A program made the position numbers and the translations under genes. From contig NC_049983.1 of NCBI RefSeq assembly GCF_000003815.2, positions 11,555,491-11,619,490 on the forward strand: a stretch of DNA of 64,000 nucleotides, read 5' to 3'. Each line of letters opens with the position of its first letter. Positions within the stretch are counted from its first letter, which is position 1. Source of the stretch: Branchiostoma floridae (taxonomy: Eukaryota > Chordata > Leptocardii > Amphioxiformes > Branchiostomatidae). Of the stretch, positions 35,399 through 47,500 are shown piece after piece. The notes under the pieces are model-generated. The model ran no database searches. It was not told where the DNA came from and saw only the letters and a list, made by a program, of their open reading frames with translations.

Positions 35399-38300
35399 TC
35401 AGCTCTCACTGAAGTCCCTCAGCAGAGTTAGTCGACGCTTCTCTGTGATATCCATCTGGTTTTCTAAGTCCTGCAGGAAGACAGAAAAATTTTTAAATTA
35501 CTAGTACATGGAAAAGATAATTGCGGGTACTTAACACTGTAACCACTAGTACATGCTTTTGTATACCAGTCTGTTTAAATCACACACAAGTATCTGTAGT
35601 CAGATACAGGGAAACGACTCACCCCTCTGTCTGTCTGCTCGGCACGTTCGATCTTCCAGGACAGGTTCTCAATCTCTGCCTCTAACTGTGCCTGTTGGTA
35701 CTCGAACTGGGGAGGGAAGGTTGGACAACAATCTGAACAACTGAGCTTTTTAAACAGGAACAAAACTGTGTCCATTATGCATAATGTCTACTCTTACAAT
35801 TGATTGAGGCATGCTTTTCATTAACAGATGGATATGAAATATAGTAGTCAGACTGTGCAGGAAATCATGTGTATTGTGTGTACTCAAACATGTAAAACTA
35901 TGTGTTCAAATGGAAGGGGCTTCAAAGATATTTCGGCAAGAAAAGTTAGGAGTTACATAAGTAAAATCCTACCAGCTTCTTGCGAGGGCCTCCCTCCTGG
36001 TAGTATGCGTATGGATAGGTGTACTCTAGGGTGTAACGGCACTGTGCAGGAAAGACAAAGTTATATTCTTTTGGTTAAAGATACTATCATGTCCAAATCG
36101 TTTTTGTCTTTACTGTTGTAGTAGTCTTCCCATGGAATGTTGCAGGAATGTCCCTACTTACTGAAGACCCTAGTCTTCATTTTATCCATACAGATGAAAT
36201 GTTCACATTCTCAAACACTTGTTGCCCTTTCAGTAATGAGTTTCTTTTCGACTTGACAATTTCTTTTTAAAGATACAACAGAGCATGACGTGTGCTGACC
36301 TTGTGTAGGAGATTGGCTGCATCCAGCAGGTACTGCCAGTCGATCCAGGTGCCCATGTTGTTCATCACCTTCTCCTTGATGCGGTGCTGGATCCGCTGGA
36401 ACGTCTGCTCCTCCAGCTTCAGGCTCTTCTGGTGGTTCTCCCACTACAACACAACAGGACAAGCAGCTCCATTGGTTCATTTGAATTGCAAGCTCAATTT
36501 TATTGGTCCTCTGAGTGATTGAACAACAGGACAAGCAGTTGCTCAATTACATTGGTCCTTTGAGTGATTGTTTCATTTGTAGTGATAACTCAATTTCATT
36601 GGTCCTCTGAGTGATTGGACAACAGGACAGGCAACTCCATTCGTTGAGTTGAATTGAATTGCAAGCCCAATTCCATTGGTCCTCTGAGTGATTAGACAAC
36701 TGGACAAGCAACTCCATTTGCTCATTTAAATTAATAGCTCAATTTCATTGGTGCTCTGAGTGATTGTTTCATTTGTAGTGATAACTCAATTTGAATTGGT
36801 CCTCTGAGTGATTGGACAACAGGACAAGCAACTCCATTGGTTAATTTGAATGGCAAGCTCAATTTCATTGGTCCTCTGAGTGATTACACAACAGGACAAG
36901 CAACTCCATTGGTTCATTTGAATTGATAGCTCAATTTCATTGGTCCTTCCAGTGATTGTTTCATCTGAAGTGATGGCTCATTGGTCCCTTCCTGAAATAT
37001 GGCTAACCACATAAGTTTGACTTTAACTTTCATTGGTCTTTCAGTAGCCAACCATGTTTATCCCACTGATGTCAATTTTCACTGGTAAACTTCTGAGGAC
37101 AACCATGTTCAGCAGAACAATGACAAGTCACTGTGAAATGTAAAAGAGCCAATCCAATAGCAAAAGAAAACTTCCTAGAATGTATAAGTTCTTTATAAGC
37201 TAAGACAGTTGTTCCTGTATCTCAGAAGTACTGGAGGACATCAGAAAGAAATACTCTGATAAAACCATATCATATGTCATAGACAATGCATAAATGCATA
37301 CCCGTTCAAAGTAGAAGAGGTACTTCTTGAGTGCTTCCCTTGCCTGAGCCTGAGCACTCTCATTGGCAATATTAGGATTCTCCTTGTACCGGCTACACTC
37401 ATAGTACTCACTACCATGGGTCTTCCAATCTGGGGAGCAAAACAAGACATTGTTGTGAGATTTGTAACAATCATTTGTATGTTTTGATCCTATAAAAAGA
37501 ATGGCAGCATTCCTTTTAAAAGAAAAATGTACTAAGATAAGCTAAACTTTAGAGCCACTTTACGCATTTAACACAACACATGATTACAGTAATACATAAC
37601 ATATATATCATTCTTCACCAAAACACTCAAAACATTCTGAAAACAGCATTCTGAAGGAGGAAACTATAATATGGCAGGTAAAAGAATGAGGGTCCTACCT
37701 CCAAGACACATCCAACAGAAATCTGTAAAGTTTAAAACAAAAGGTATTAACATCCCATTCAATGCAATCATTTACAAGGCACGATCACATGCTTTAAAGT
37801 AAACAGATAGTTACACAAAATTACTTCCCTGGTAATTTACGGTAAATATTACTGTATCACATTACTGTACAGAGATAAAGTAGTATAAAGTTAAATTTTT
37901 TCACACGCTAAAAAGAATGTACTAATTATATAATGTGTATACATATGTCTTTATTCTTCTAGCTTGTTATGTACTATGATACTACAGAACTATGAGTTAT
38001 TTCATAAAAATGCATGTGTCATTCCATTTAATAACACAGGAGTTCTACCTACCGTACCGGCACTGAAAACATTGCTGGAAGACAAAGAACCATTACTCAC
38101 CATGCTTGCATTTGAAACATTGCTGCAGAGGAAAGTGAAAAACATGCAATAAATGTTTCACACACAGTCAACATGCTGTCATGTACATGCACGCAAGACT
38201 GAGTTATAAACAACATGCACAACAATGTCAATTGAAATAAGCACTGCACATGTATATGTATGTCTGAAACAAGCCACAAATATTTGCCTGGTTGAGATGA

Positions 38301-41300
38301 ATATTACCCAATTGATTAGTTGAATCTAAATTTCAACACTGACACCCAAGTCTTAACATTAAACTGTATCTACATAGAATACATACTGGTGCAATTTGTT
38401 AGGTACACTGAGCTGTACTACTGGTATCAAAGGCATAAATATGTGATGAAAATCTATTACTACAAATCTACTTTTTCTAGAATTTCTAATATTGTCCTAA
38501 AACTTGCATGTGTGATGCATTAACTTAAATGCATTAACTTAAGCTATCATGTATCATGACTTTTCAAGGGATATCTATAATACAATGTACATGAATACCT
38601 CTTGCAGCCATTTAAGTATAAAGCAAACTAGCACCCTAATATATCACATCGTAAATTTCAAAACTTAAGTGCGCAACAAGAATAACATACCATATGGTTG
38701 CAGCCTCCATTTTTCTCTATACAAATGTTACACTTTGGGCACTGTGGAAAGACATACAGAGTCAAAATTCTATACTTGAGTGCAATAAAAATTTGGCAAA
38801 TAAACCAATAAGTCAATAAAGTTTTGAATGTTAGCTTTAGTTTTTGGTACATTTTCTGATAAAATTTTGCATACACCATGCAAGATTGATATTTATCATA
38901 ATTTTTCTAACATATGATCCTGCCACCAAGCAGTTTTATTCTGCCCTTTTCATCGCCATTAGCAGATGTTAAACTCACATCTTTAGTATGTGCACTGATG
39001 TAGTTGGCTGTCTCAGAGTCATCTGCACACTTCCGCAGCCAGCTTTCTATTGTGGGGCAGTCTGCTGGTACGTGGTAGTCTTTCAAACACCTAAAACTGG
39101 AGGGTACAGAAACAAGGGGGGATTAAACCACTTAAGTCTTACCTAAGTTTGCTGGTTAACAACTTTCTGGATCTGTCAATAGCAATTCATACATGTACAT
39201 CAAACAAATTTCTATGCATTCACAACCCTAAAGAAAACCCCACATAAAATTTCATGTCAGTGTCATGCTTTCCTTTCATGGAGGACATTATCATAATTCA
39301 TGTTGAAAATTCAAACAAGGGTTCAAGACTTATAGAAATACAATTTACTGAAATCATCGGCATTTTCAAGGGGTACCTTTCCTATTGAACAAATAAAGTG
39401 AAGTTAGCTCCACCCACCAGCAGCATGTCTTGCACTTCTTACACTGTACTTTTCTCCCCAGTGGCTGAGGTGCCATGTAGATGACATCACAGTCAGGGCC
39501 TGGGCACCATCGCAGCTGGTAGTGACCCTGTCATGGGCACAAAAGACCAGGGAAAACTGACATTCATAGAAACAAGTATGATGTATTACTCATGTACATT
39601 CCATTTTGTCTTATTTTGTACCAAACATACTATTCTAGGATATTATTACAGGTTCTTTATCTTCTAACAATCGACAGACTACCTTTAGTCATGTCTTTGT
39701 ACATTCTATATAGAGAGTGACTAATAAGCAAGAAAATATTTGTGAAAGACACTACCTATTCCAAAGTTTTCAAATGGAATTTTGGGGCACTTCTCTTATA
39801 TCATGTAATCCAAGATCTATTATAAGTTGATGTAGTATATCCCAATTCAGTTGCAGTTATTTTCATCAAAATTTAATACATGTAAGCAGTTGGAAGTATA
39901 TGGAATTGTTACTCACAAGAACATGGTCAACTCACCTTGATATAGTCATTGAAGGCAAACTGTTGATATCTCCTAAGGGTAACTGGGCTATTTTTTAATA
40001 TAGAGAGGGCAAAGTCTTCTGTTGTGATCAGCCTACAGTCACTCCACATGCACTCCACACCTGGGGAGTAAGGCAACAAGTGCTTCTGTCAGTGTCATGT
40101 TACAAAAAGAAATCATATTACCTGGTAACCCATACACCTTTAAAAATCTCTGCACGCACATGCACACACACATGTGCACACACACACATCTGCACATGTA
40201 CACATACACACCATAACACATCTTTGAGCTATTCCCTAGGAATAAAAGGGGTATTTTTCCTTCCATGTACGTCCTTTTTCAACTTCATACTTAAAAAAGT
40301 GGTACATTATCAATATTCAAAAGACTTCTATATCACCATATTTTGTTTTCTCTTACACGTTACTAGCAAAAAATGCATCTGCAAACAATTTCGAAGCTAG
40401 CAAAAAAGTACAAGGAAAAGATAAGTTCTTAGCTTTTTGTAACAAAGAAAGCAAAGCAAGGCCTCTATATAGTAGACTAACCTGTGGCCACACCGTCCTC
40501 TACCTGTACCTGGAAGTACCTCTGCCAGCAGTCTGTACAGAACTTGTGGTTACAGGCCAGACTCAGGAGGTCCTTCTCTTCCTGGGCCTGCAGACACACA
40601 GGGCACTGCTTAGGGGGCGGCTCCACCTGCTGAGAAACACAAGTATTGCAAGCAATCATGAGGAGAAAGTGTTACATCCAGGAATGATTATGGATGGAGG
40701 AGTATCTAGTAAAACTTGCTACAATTCACTAGCTAACCATGTACATTCATAATTCTTTTCAGTAACAAAATAGTGGTATCAAGACCAAAGCATACATACA
40801 TAAAGACCATTCCTTTTTAACCATTCTGACCACATATTCATAGCATTGTAACATCTTTCATCTTCAATATAGCATAACAATAAAACAATAACATTGAAAT
40901 GAAAAAAATAGGCAAGAAAACAAACAGGGTACTTACTTTTGCTCTACTTGGAGGAGGTAGTATTCTGCAATCTACCATTAACTGTACAGAGTCTTCCCTA
41001 AACCTGGACACAAAAAAAGGCAATTCAACAACCATGACAACTCTTAAGTGCAATGTATAAATGAGAACACAAAACAAGCATACAGTAGTAATTTCAGGAA
41101 AAATATGTGATAGTAACATACTAAGAAGACAGTCCAATTTTCACTGAATCTGTGATACAATCGTTATTTGTAAGAAGGCATGAAACATGGTTCAAGTATA
41201 TAAATATTTCAAGAACAGAGCTGTGAATCTTTTTTTTATTATAAAATTTAAATACAAGACATGATTATGACATACTAAAGCTCAAAGTTTATTTTTGTAA

Positions 41301-42638
41301 TCTTTACTACTGACCTTTCCATGACTTCAGTTAGCACCCACTGGTGAGCCTGCAGCAGCACCTTACCTATGGTGTGGGACACCTGTGGGGAAAACTATAC
41401 AACAGTTACCAAGTGACATGCAGTGATACATACAAAATACAAATGTACAATTCATGAGAGTGATTGAGTTAAACATACGTCAGGAATATACATATATTCA
41501 CAATAATGGGGCGAGATAGGGTATAGTAAGCTTTCCAATTCATAGTTGCCTGTGAATTGTTCCCATTTTTAAACAACTGGCATCACTCTATTATTTTTTT
41601 CCTAAAACATACATTTTGTAGAAGTGGTTGTTTATTCAAAATAGAGAAGTTCAGAAAAATCTCCATTGAGTCTGCAAAACTTCTCCGATTTCTACGACTA
41701 CATGTAGAACCCTCTGGGTGCCACTTTGCTACAATGTAGCTTTTTTCCACCTATGGCATGAAAAGAAGGGAATGTTCCTTACCTGTATTGTCTGAGTTAA
41801 TTCTGCTACTCTCTCATCAAGAAACTGACAGGCCTCCTCTTTATTAAATAGAAAGTACTCAAAGGCCTCTGGGTCAAAAATCTGTCCCCTGTCATCCTGG
41901 GAATAGAACAGTCCAAGCATAGAATTTGTTATTATCAAAACAACCTACAGTTTCACTAAATGTCAATGACACTGTCATGCTTAACACTTGCATTGTTTCA
42001 AGTAATTTCATGGCTCTTAAGTTGTACTAATGCATATGCAACTCATAATTCAGTGCATGAAAGCTTACATATGAGATAAGTTTGTCACCTTCTTGAATTT
42101 GCTAACAGTAACAGTAAGAAAACATCACTGATCAGCTGTCCTGAGAGCATAGGAAGATATTCAATCATGTATTTGTTACACCAGACCAGGGCTCTGGCCA
42201 GCACAATTTTTTTCCATCACCCAATTCCCAATGACAGAAAAACATTTTTAACTTCCATCATTGTTCGATTTCCGTACTAGTGTTTGGGTCTGGTTTGTTC
42301 AAATGTGGATGTTTTTACATTTTTACCCACTGATTTTGTCTGTCAAGGTTCACAAATTTCTCTGTAGAAAGCAGCAAACTTCTGTCGAAGGACTGGAATG
42401 ACTGGCACTGGCTAGAGCCCTGCAGTAGACAATTGCAGACAGCTTAGATAGAGCACTTTAAGTGATTCCTTAATTTGTAATTCCTTAGTCTGACTCTGAC
42501 CTGCTCCATATCATCAGGGCCATAGTTGTAGTAATCATTGATGTCCTCATCACTGTAGTCCTGGTAGCTGCTGTCACTTAAGCCTTCGTCGTCAGGGTCT
42601 GACCCCTGGCTCGCCATATCTGCATCTGCTTCAGACAT
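35399..42638 (-). CDS. ARIH2: ARIH2, RBR-type E3 ubiquitin ligase (Ariadne-2), complete, 16 exons
   Basis: Exons on the minus strand: 42638-42501, 41896-41783, 41382-41315, 41003-40937, 40626-40482, 40060-39936, 39527-39418, 39096-38979, 38741-38691, 38122-38101, 37722-37699, 37429-37302, 36443-36300, 36041-35973, 35706-35623 and 35470-35399, totalling 1479 nt (492 aa). Human ARIH2 has 493. Order: acidic N-terminus (SDEDINDYY), RING1 with CPVC at 137-140, IBR with RWCPGPDCD and [12 protein letters not shown]2 [17 protein letters not shown] (296-312) whose Cys309 is the expected ubiquitin-accepting cysteine, then the Ariadne domain ([54 protein letters not shown]). ARIH2 works with neddylated cullin-5 ligases, passing ubiquitin through a thioester. 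ARIH2 rather than ARIH1 is shown by SQGSD near the start, [15 protein letters not shown] and the Ariadne domain. The start is at [11 protein letters not shown]; an intron acceptor lies 13 nt upstream, so a non-coding first exon is expected. Confidence 0.95.
36446..36995. repeat. CCAAT-rich tandem repeat array in ARIH2 intron 12
   Basis: Variants of ATTGGTCCTCTGAGTGATTG, ACAACAGGACAAGCAACTCC and ATTTGTAGTGATAACTCAAT recur about every 70-75 bp, sometimes with a deletion, from just upstream of exon 13. Counting by eye, ATTGGT occurs about a dozen times in 550 bp, which is ACCAAT on the ARIH2 coding strand. Confidence 0.8.
40153..40212. repeat. CA-rich microsatellite
   Basis: Interrupted (CA)n/(ACATGCAC)n tract such as CACACACATGTGCACACACAC in ARIH2 intron 5. 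Confidence 0.7.
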
Positions 42639-42658
42639 CTTCCAGGGATTTCTGTATT

Positions 42659-42711
42659 CAGAATCAGACATAAGATGAATCAGACATAAGATTCAGAATC
42701 AGACATAAGAT
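42659..42711. repeat. Triplicated AATCAGACATAAGAT next to a splice acceptor
   Basis: Three copies of AATCAGACATAAGAT, two of them with TTCAG in front, lie directly upstream of the ARIH2 coding-exon acceptor, within the expected polypyrimidine/branch region. Confidence 0.7.
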
Positions 42712-44156
42712 TTTTATCTCTCCTGATTTTCATTGCAAAGTGTAAGCTTTGAATTGAAATGAACCTGTTGCAGTGATATGGTGTGATCTTTTCTACTTTG
42801 TTCCACTATTGTGTAGCAGAATGATATAATAGGACATAGGAGGAAAGTCTTAGCCATGCATATTTGAGGTTTATACATATGTATACTGGAAAAAATACAC
42901 ATGAATAAGATTGTTGGTATAGTTACTACATTACTTAAGACATAATTTTCAATTCCATACAAATCAGCAAATTTGTTTTTTTCCAGTACTAGTAAAGTAA
43001 CACACAGATTGTCTTTGACTTAACACATGTCAACATTCTTCTGTGTGAACAGTCATAGGTTTCAATATCATAATGCATGTAGAGAAAATACCCATAAAAT
43101 ATGCCATTGAGTATTATGTGGTGATACAGGAAAACCTGTATTGTACAAAATGTATCAAATACAGAGTTTCAAAATATAAGCTGTCAGAGAACCATGTGTA
43201 AACTTTGATTATCAACAGCCAATCAACACTAGAAAAGCAGAATTTCAGTACAGATTCTCTTAAATTTATGAAACCAAAGACTCACTGGAAAGTGATCATC
43301 CCATGAAACACTTTGTTTCACACAATATCAAAATTTAAATGAGTTAAACAAACATTCTAAAATGTATACAACATTCATTCAAAAGTACAATATTTTGACA
43401 CATATCCACAAGATTAAACGAACATCCATGGAACCAAGGAGGTTTCTTTAACCTCCTTGATGGAACATAATTTATATACACTGTGATGATTATCAGAAAA
43501 CAGGGAAGTCAGTGACACAACGGAAATTAGCATAGACAACATATTAGTTCCCGTTAATGAGCACATCCTGTGAGCTAGAAACTGCCTGGCTTCGTGACTT
43601 ACGGATCAAGGAGAAACAACCTGCCTAAACATCAATCTTTTCCTCTTTCTGACGTATTCAGCTAGAGTTAAGGCATTGGTTTAAGCCTTGAAAAACAGCA
43701 TCACCGGTACATACGTTATACCGTATGTAGTGTTCCGTAAAAACATTTTCGAAACGAAGTCGTTGCTTTAGAGTGCAATCAGGGTAGTTCACATCTGGCA
43801 GGTGCAAATTTAGCAAGAAGCCCCCGAATCGACCATGAAATGTGGGCAAACCTCTTGACATGATAGCGAAAAAATGTTTACGTGCAAGGATCACCATAGC
43901 TCGTGCTAGTATGTCATCGTGTCGGGCAAGAGTGCCAAAAATTCATGGTGCAATGACTCGCAGAAATCAAAATACTTTTTCACAACAAAGCAACCAACGT
44001 AATAAGACAGAAGTCCCTCCAATATTACCTTCTGTACATGTACAAAGTATCGGCTTACCTGTTTACGCACTGTGTCGAAGTTTGAGACAGTTTTGGAGCA
44101 GTTACGGCGACTGTCTGCGTTGCAGAGAAACTGTTGTGTTCCCCCCACTGCTACCT

Positions 44157-44182
44157 GTCCGCCATAACCGGAAATGACGTCA
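44157..44182. promoter_or_regulatory. YY1-like, ETS and CRE motif cluster
   Basis: GTCCGCCAT (44157-44165, YY1-like on the minus strand), ACCGGAAAT (44167-44175, ETS) and the palindromic TGACGTCA (44175-44182, CREB/ATF) are packed within 26 bp. This combination is usual for TATA-less bidirectional housekeeping promoters. It lies 387 bp upstream of the NPAT start codon. Confidence 0.5.
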
Positions 44183-44568
44183 TGCTATTCTGAATAAAGT
44201 CGTAAAATCTTACTTCAGAACACAAACAAAAATATAATTACAAACATCAAGCATTAATTCATGGAAATAATGTTATTTATAGGTTTGTTATCGTTTTGAT
44301 ATAGCTTAATCTTTGTTAGGCTCCCAAAAGTTCTGCATGGAAAGAAAATATCTTAGTAAATCATTTCCTGCCGTTGTGCGGCAGGTTACTTGAGGTCAAC
44401 CTCCCAGTGGCGGGATAGTGTCGCCCTCTTGCAGCTTGGCTTGGTAGAATTTGTAGTTCAGCTGATTATGTGGCTCTATTTTAGCGATAAATGCCATTTT
44501 TATGGCACCCCGACGCATGTATCTACCACCTAGATGTACATTCTGTTGAAGTCCCGTGACAGAGCGAC

Positions 44569-47500
44569 ATGATTCTGCCATCTGACGTCGCAAGGCTTGT
44601 CCTTGGTGAGTTTGTTTCATCAACAAATATTTTTACGTCAACTTCAAGTTGGAAACTTGGTTTCAGAGTTGGTTTTGCAAGGGGAAAGTAAGAGTTCTGT
44701 TTTTGACGAACTGGACTGGTAACATCATTGAATGATTGACTGGCGATGCAACTGTTATACAAACTTATGATCCTTGGGCTTTGATCCAAATTTACCCACG
44801 CAAATTTATTTTTATATGCACGTAATTTTTATGGGGGAGGGGGGAGGAATGGGGGTTCACTTTCCACATATCATCATGTGCCCTCAAGTTCAGGCTCTAC
44901 TTGATGGTTGTGACGTAAATAATCATCAATACAATCTTGCAGGGAGATTATACGATTTGTAAGTTGTAGGGTACTTTCTGCCATCCCCTCCCCACTTATC
45001 CATAGTCTTAGCAAGGAGGTTAAAGAATCACTTGGTCTTAGCTATTGTAATTTGTATAGTACAGTTACTTAGTATGTTTACAACATTTGCGATTTCAAAC
45101 AACATAACGTTTCATAAGCTAGCTTGGAGTAGAACAAAATAAACCAACCCCAATGATGAACATGTATTTTTGCTTACTCTTGCTGCCTTACTCTTACTAG
45201 TCATAAAATCTTTCTGTAGAATTTTAAAGGCATGCTAGTTATTTTAAGACCTAACGTTACCAGTAGATAAGAAAACACCAGAATTTTCTGTAAAATGTAT
45301 TTTCATTACCTTTACTTTCTGGAATATGAGCAAAACCTGATTGCTGTTTGAAGTTTGCATGAAAATAATTATATAAGATACAAACTGCAAAACCTTGCAG
45401 AAAGTCTGTTAATGAAATGTATTGCTGTTGCCATGATAGGTTACCTGTCTGATGAGGGTTTGGTGAGGAGTAGACAGGTGTTCCTGGAGGAGAGTCCTCA
45501 CCTGTCGGAGATCCGACAGACGGCAGCCCAGGGACAGCAGGTGTATATACAGGTGCGACCACACCAACCCAAACCGTGTGAACAGTATTGTGTAGCTAGG
45601 ATTTAGAAAGAGAACTTTCCAGTAACCAAATAAGACATGCTGTCAAGAGACAGACATTAAAGAAAAGAGTGTGAAGAGTAGATCTGTGTATAGTGCGTAG
45701 TGGTTTGCAGGCCTGCCTCTGGAACTAGAAGCCGTTAGTTCAAGTCCGACTATGTTGCTCACCCGACATACACGCTACCAGAAAGGGTTGCAGTCCTTAG
45801 GATGGGATGTTGAGTAATGGTCCACCGTTCATTGTGCTTGTCAAAAAGACAAAGGGGAATATCCCCCATACAATGAGCCATTGGTTGAAACATCATCTGT
45901 CTACTCTGCCATTACCAGTGGAAGAGTAGCTCTTCAGGAGCTCAGCTGGATGGATATCACTTTCACTTTATCTTTGCCATCTAATGTTGTCTTACTTGTA
46001 GATTATGACTGGCACTGGGATAACATTGCGACTTGATGTTTCTTCACTTAATGTTTCAAGCTGAAACTTTCTTACCCTAGTGCTCCATGTTTTCTTCCCT
46101 GTTGTAGCCTGTTCTTGGAAAGGACTTGAAGGGTATTTTGGAGGAGTATGCTGCCATCAGGACACAAGGTAGGAAAAACACAGTCTGCTAAAAATTAGTG
46201 TTACATGTAATAGAAACATTATCAATGCAATTCTGGGTTATGATGTATAGAATGATGAATTTTGAGGATACAGCTTCCACTGTAATTTCAGAAAGAATGC
46301 ATGTTCAAGCACCTGACAATGTTCATGCATCTCAGTGATGGTTACGTTACCTACATGTACAGAGGACAGCTGTTTATTGTCCTTGCATGTACTAACCACA
46401 TGTTACAGGTGCTGATTTATAACCAGTCACCCTTAGAATCATGCCTCTGAGACTCTCCCTAGTGATTAATGAAAAAATGCACAATGAAGAATAAAGTTTG
46501 ATGTGTTGATACATGTTTGTTTGCCTCATAAAATGTGATATGTTTTCAGATGAACTGCAGCAGGGTAACAATGTGCTGGGCCTGTTATGGAAGAAACTGG
46601 ACACTATTGTATCCCAGATAAGGTAAGCATGTCTGTTCTATGTCTGTTCCCATCTCATAGACTTCAATGTAGTACAATTTGAAACTAAAACATTAAGCAT
46701 TTCTATCTACTAGTATTATGCATGGTGACAGACAAGGAAACATAACGATTCCATACTTGATAGCCATCCAAACAATTATCATTTTTATTTCAGACATTAC
46801 AAGGGCCCTCATGCTGCCATTGCTGGTCAGGCCTCCGGTTTCCATGGCAGCTCACACCCCAAACAGTCCTCCAGCCAATCACGTAAGACCATCTGTATTA
46901 TCTTCTGATGTCATCATTTATTTACTCAAGGCCACAGACATCTCAATGTTTGTTGTGGAAAGAAAGCTAGAAGTAAAGTTGGTCTTTCTAATTCCATCAA
47001 TATTGAAATTAAAAACATTCTGTTTGTTTCTATCTAATATACTCTTGTATATAAGGTATTTTTTTCATTACATGTATGTCTGGTATGATGTTGAAGAAGA
47101 CAACATGTTTTATAACAATAGTTGTGATCCAGTTGTTTCCAGTCTTTTCCTCATTGTTGCAAAACTTGTGCATTTCAGACCGCACCTTCAACCTGATGAC
47201 CAACATGCGGAGGAACCACCTGCAGAGGGGACACGTGCAGGCTACACCTGCTGCAGCTGTAGTTATTGCACCTGCGACATCCGCACCACATCCGGCACCT
47301 GTGACGACAGTGGTGGTGAACAGGGATGGGCAGCAGCAGCTGGTGACATCTGCACCAGGCCCAGGGCAAGGACATGCTGTATCTGTGCAGACAGCTTCTT
47401 GTACAGGTGATCTGACATAGCTGCTGCTTCAGTTATTAGTGTAACAACATTTCAGCAAAATGTGCTAACTTTTCAGACTTACATGGTAGTTGGCAGTAAA

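Larger units (their letters stand above)
42651..44568. promoter_or_regulatory. Divergent ARIH2/NPAT upstream region
   Basis: The ARIH2 (minus) and NPAT (plus) start codons point away from each other across about 1.9 kb. ARIH2 exon 2 appears to begin at 42651, so the first ARIH2 exon and the shared promoter should lie further right, probably near 43.8-44.2 kb, where CpG and TF motifs increase. No protein-coding exon was recognised in it. Confidence 0.55.

Noticed and set aside
46718-47410. 230-codon plus-strand open frame starting in NPAT intron 4
   Set aside because: It runs through exons 5 and 6 in the wrong frame. The NPAT frame is set by exon phases and similarity to the human protein.
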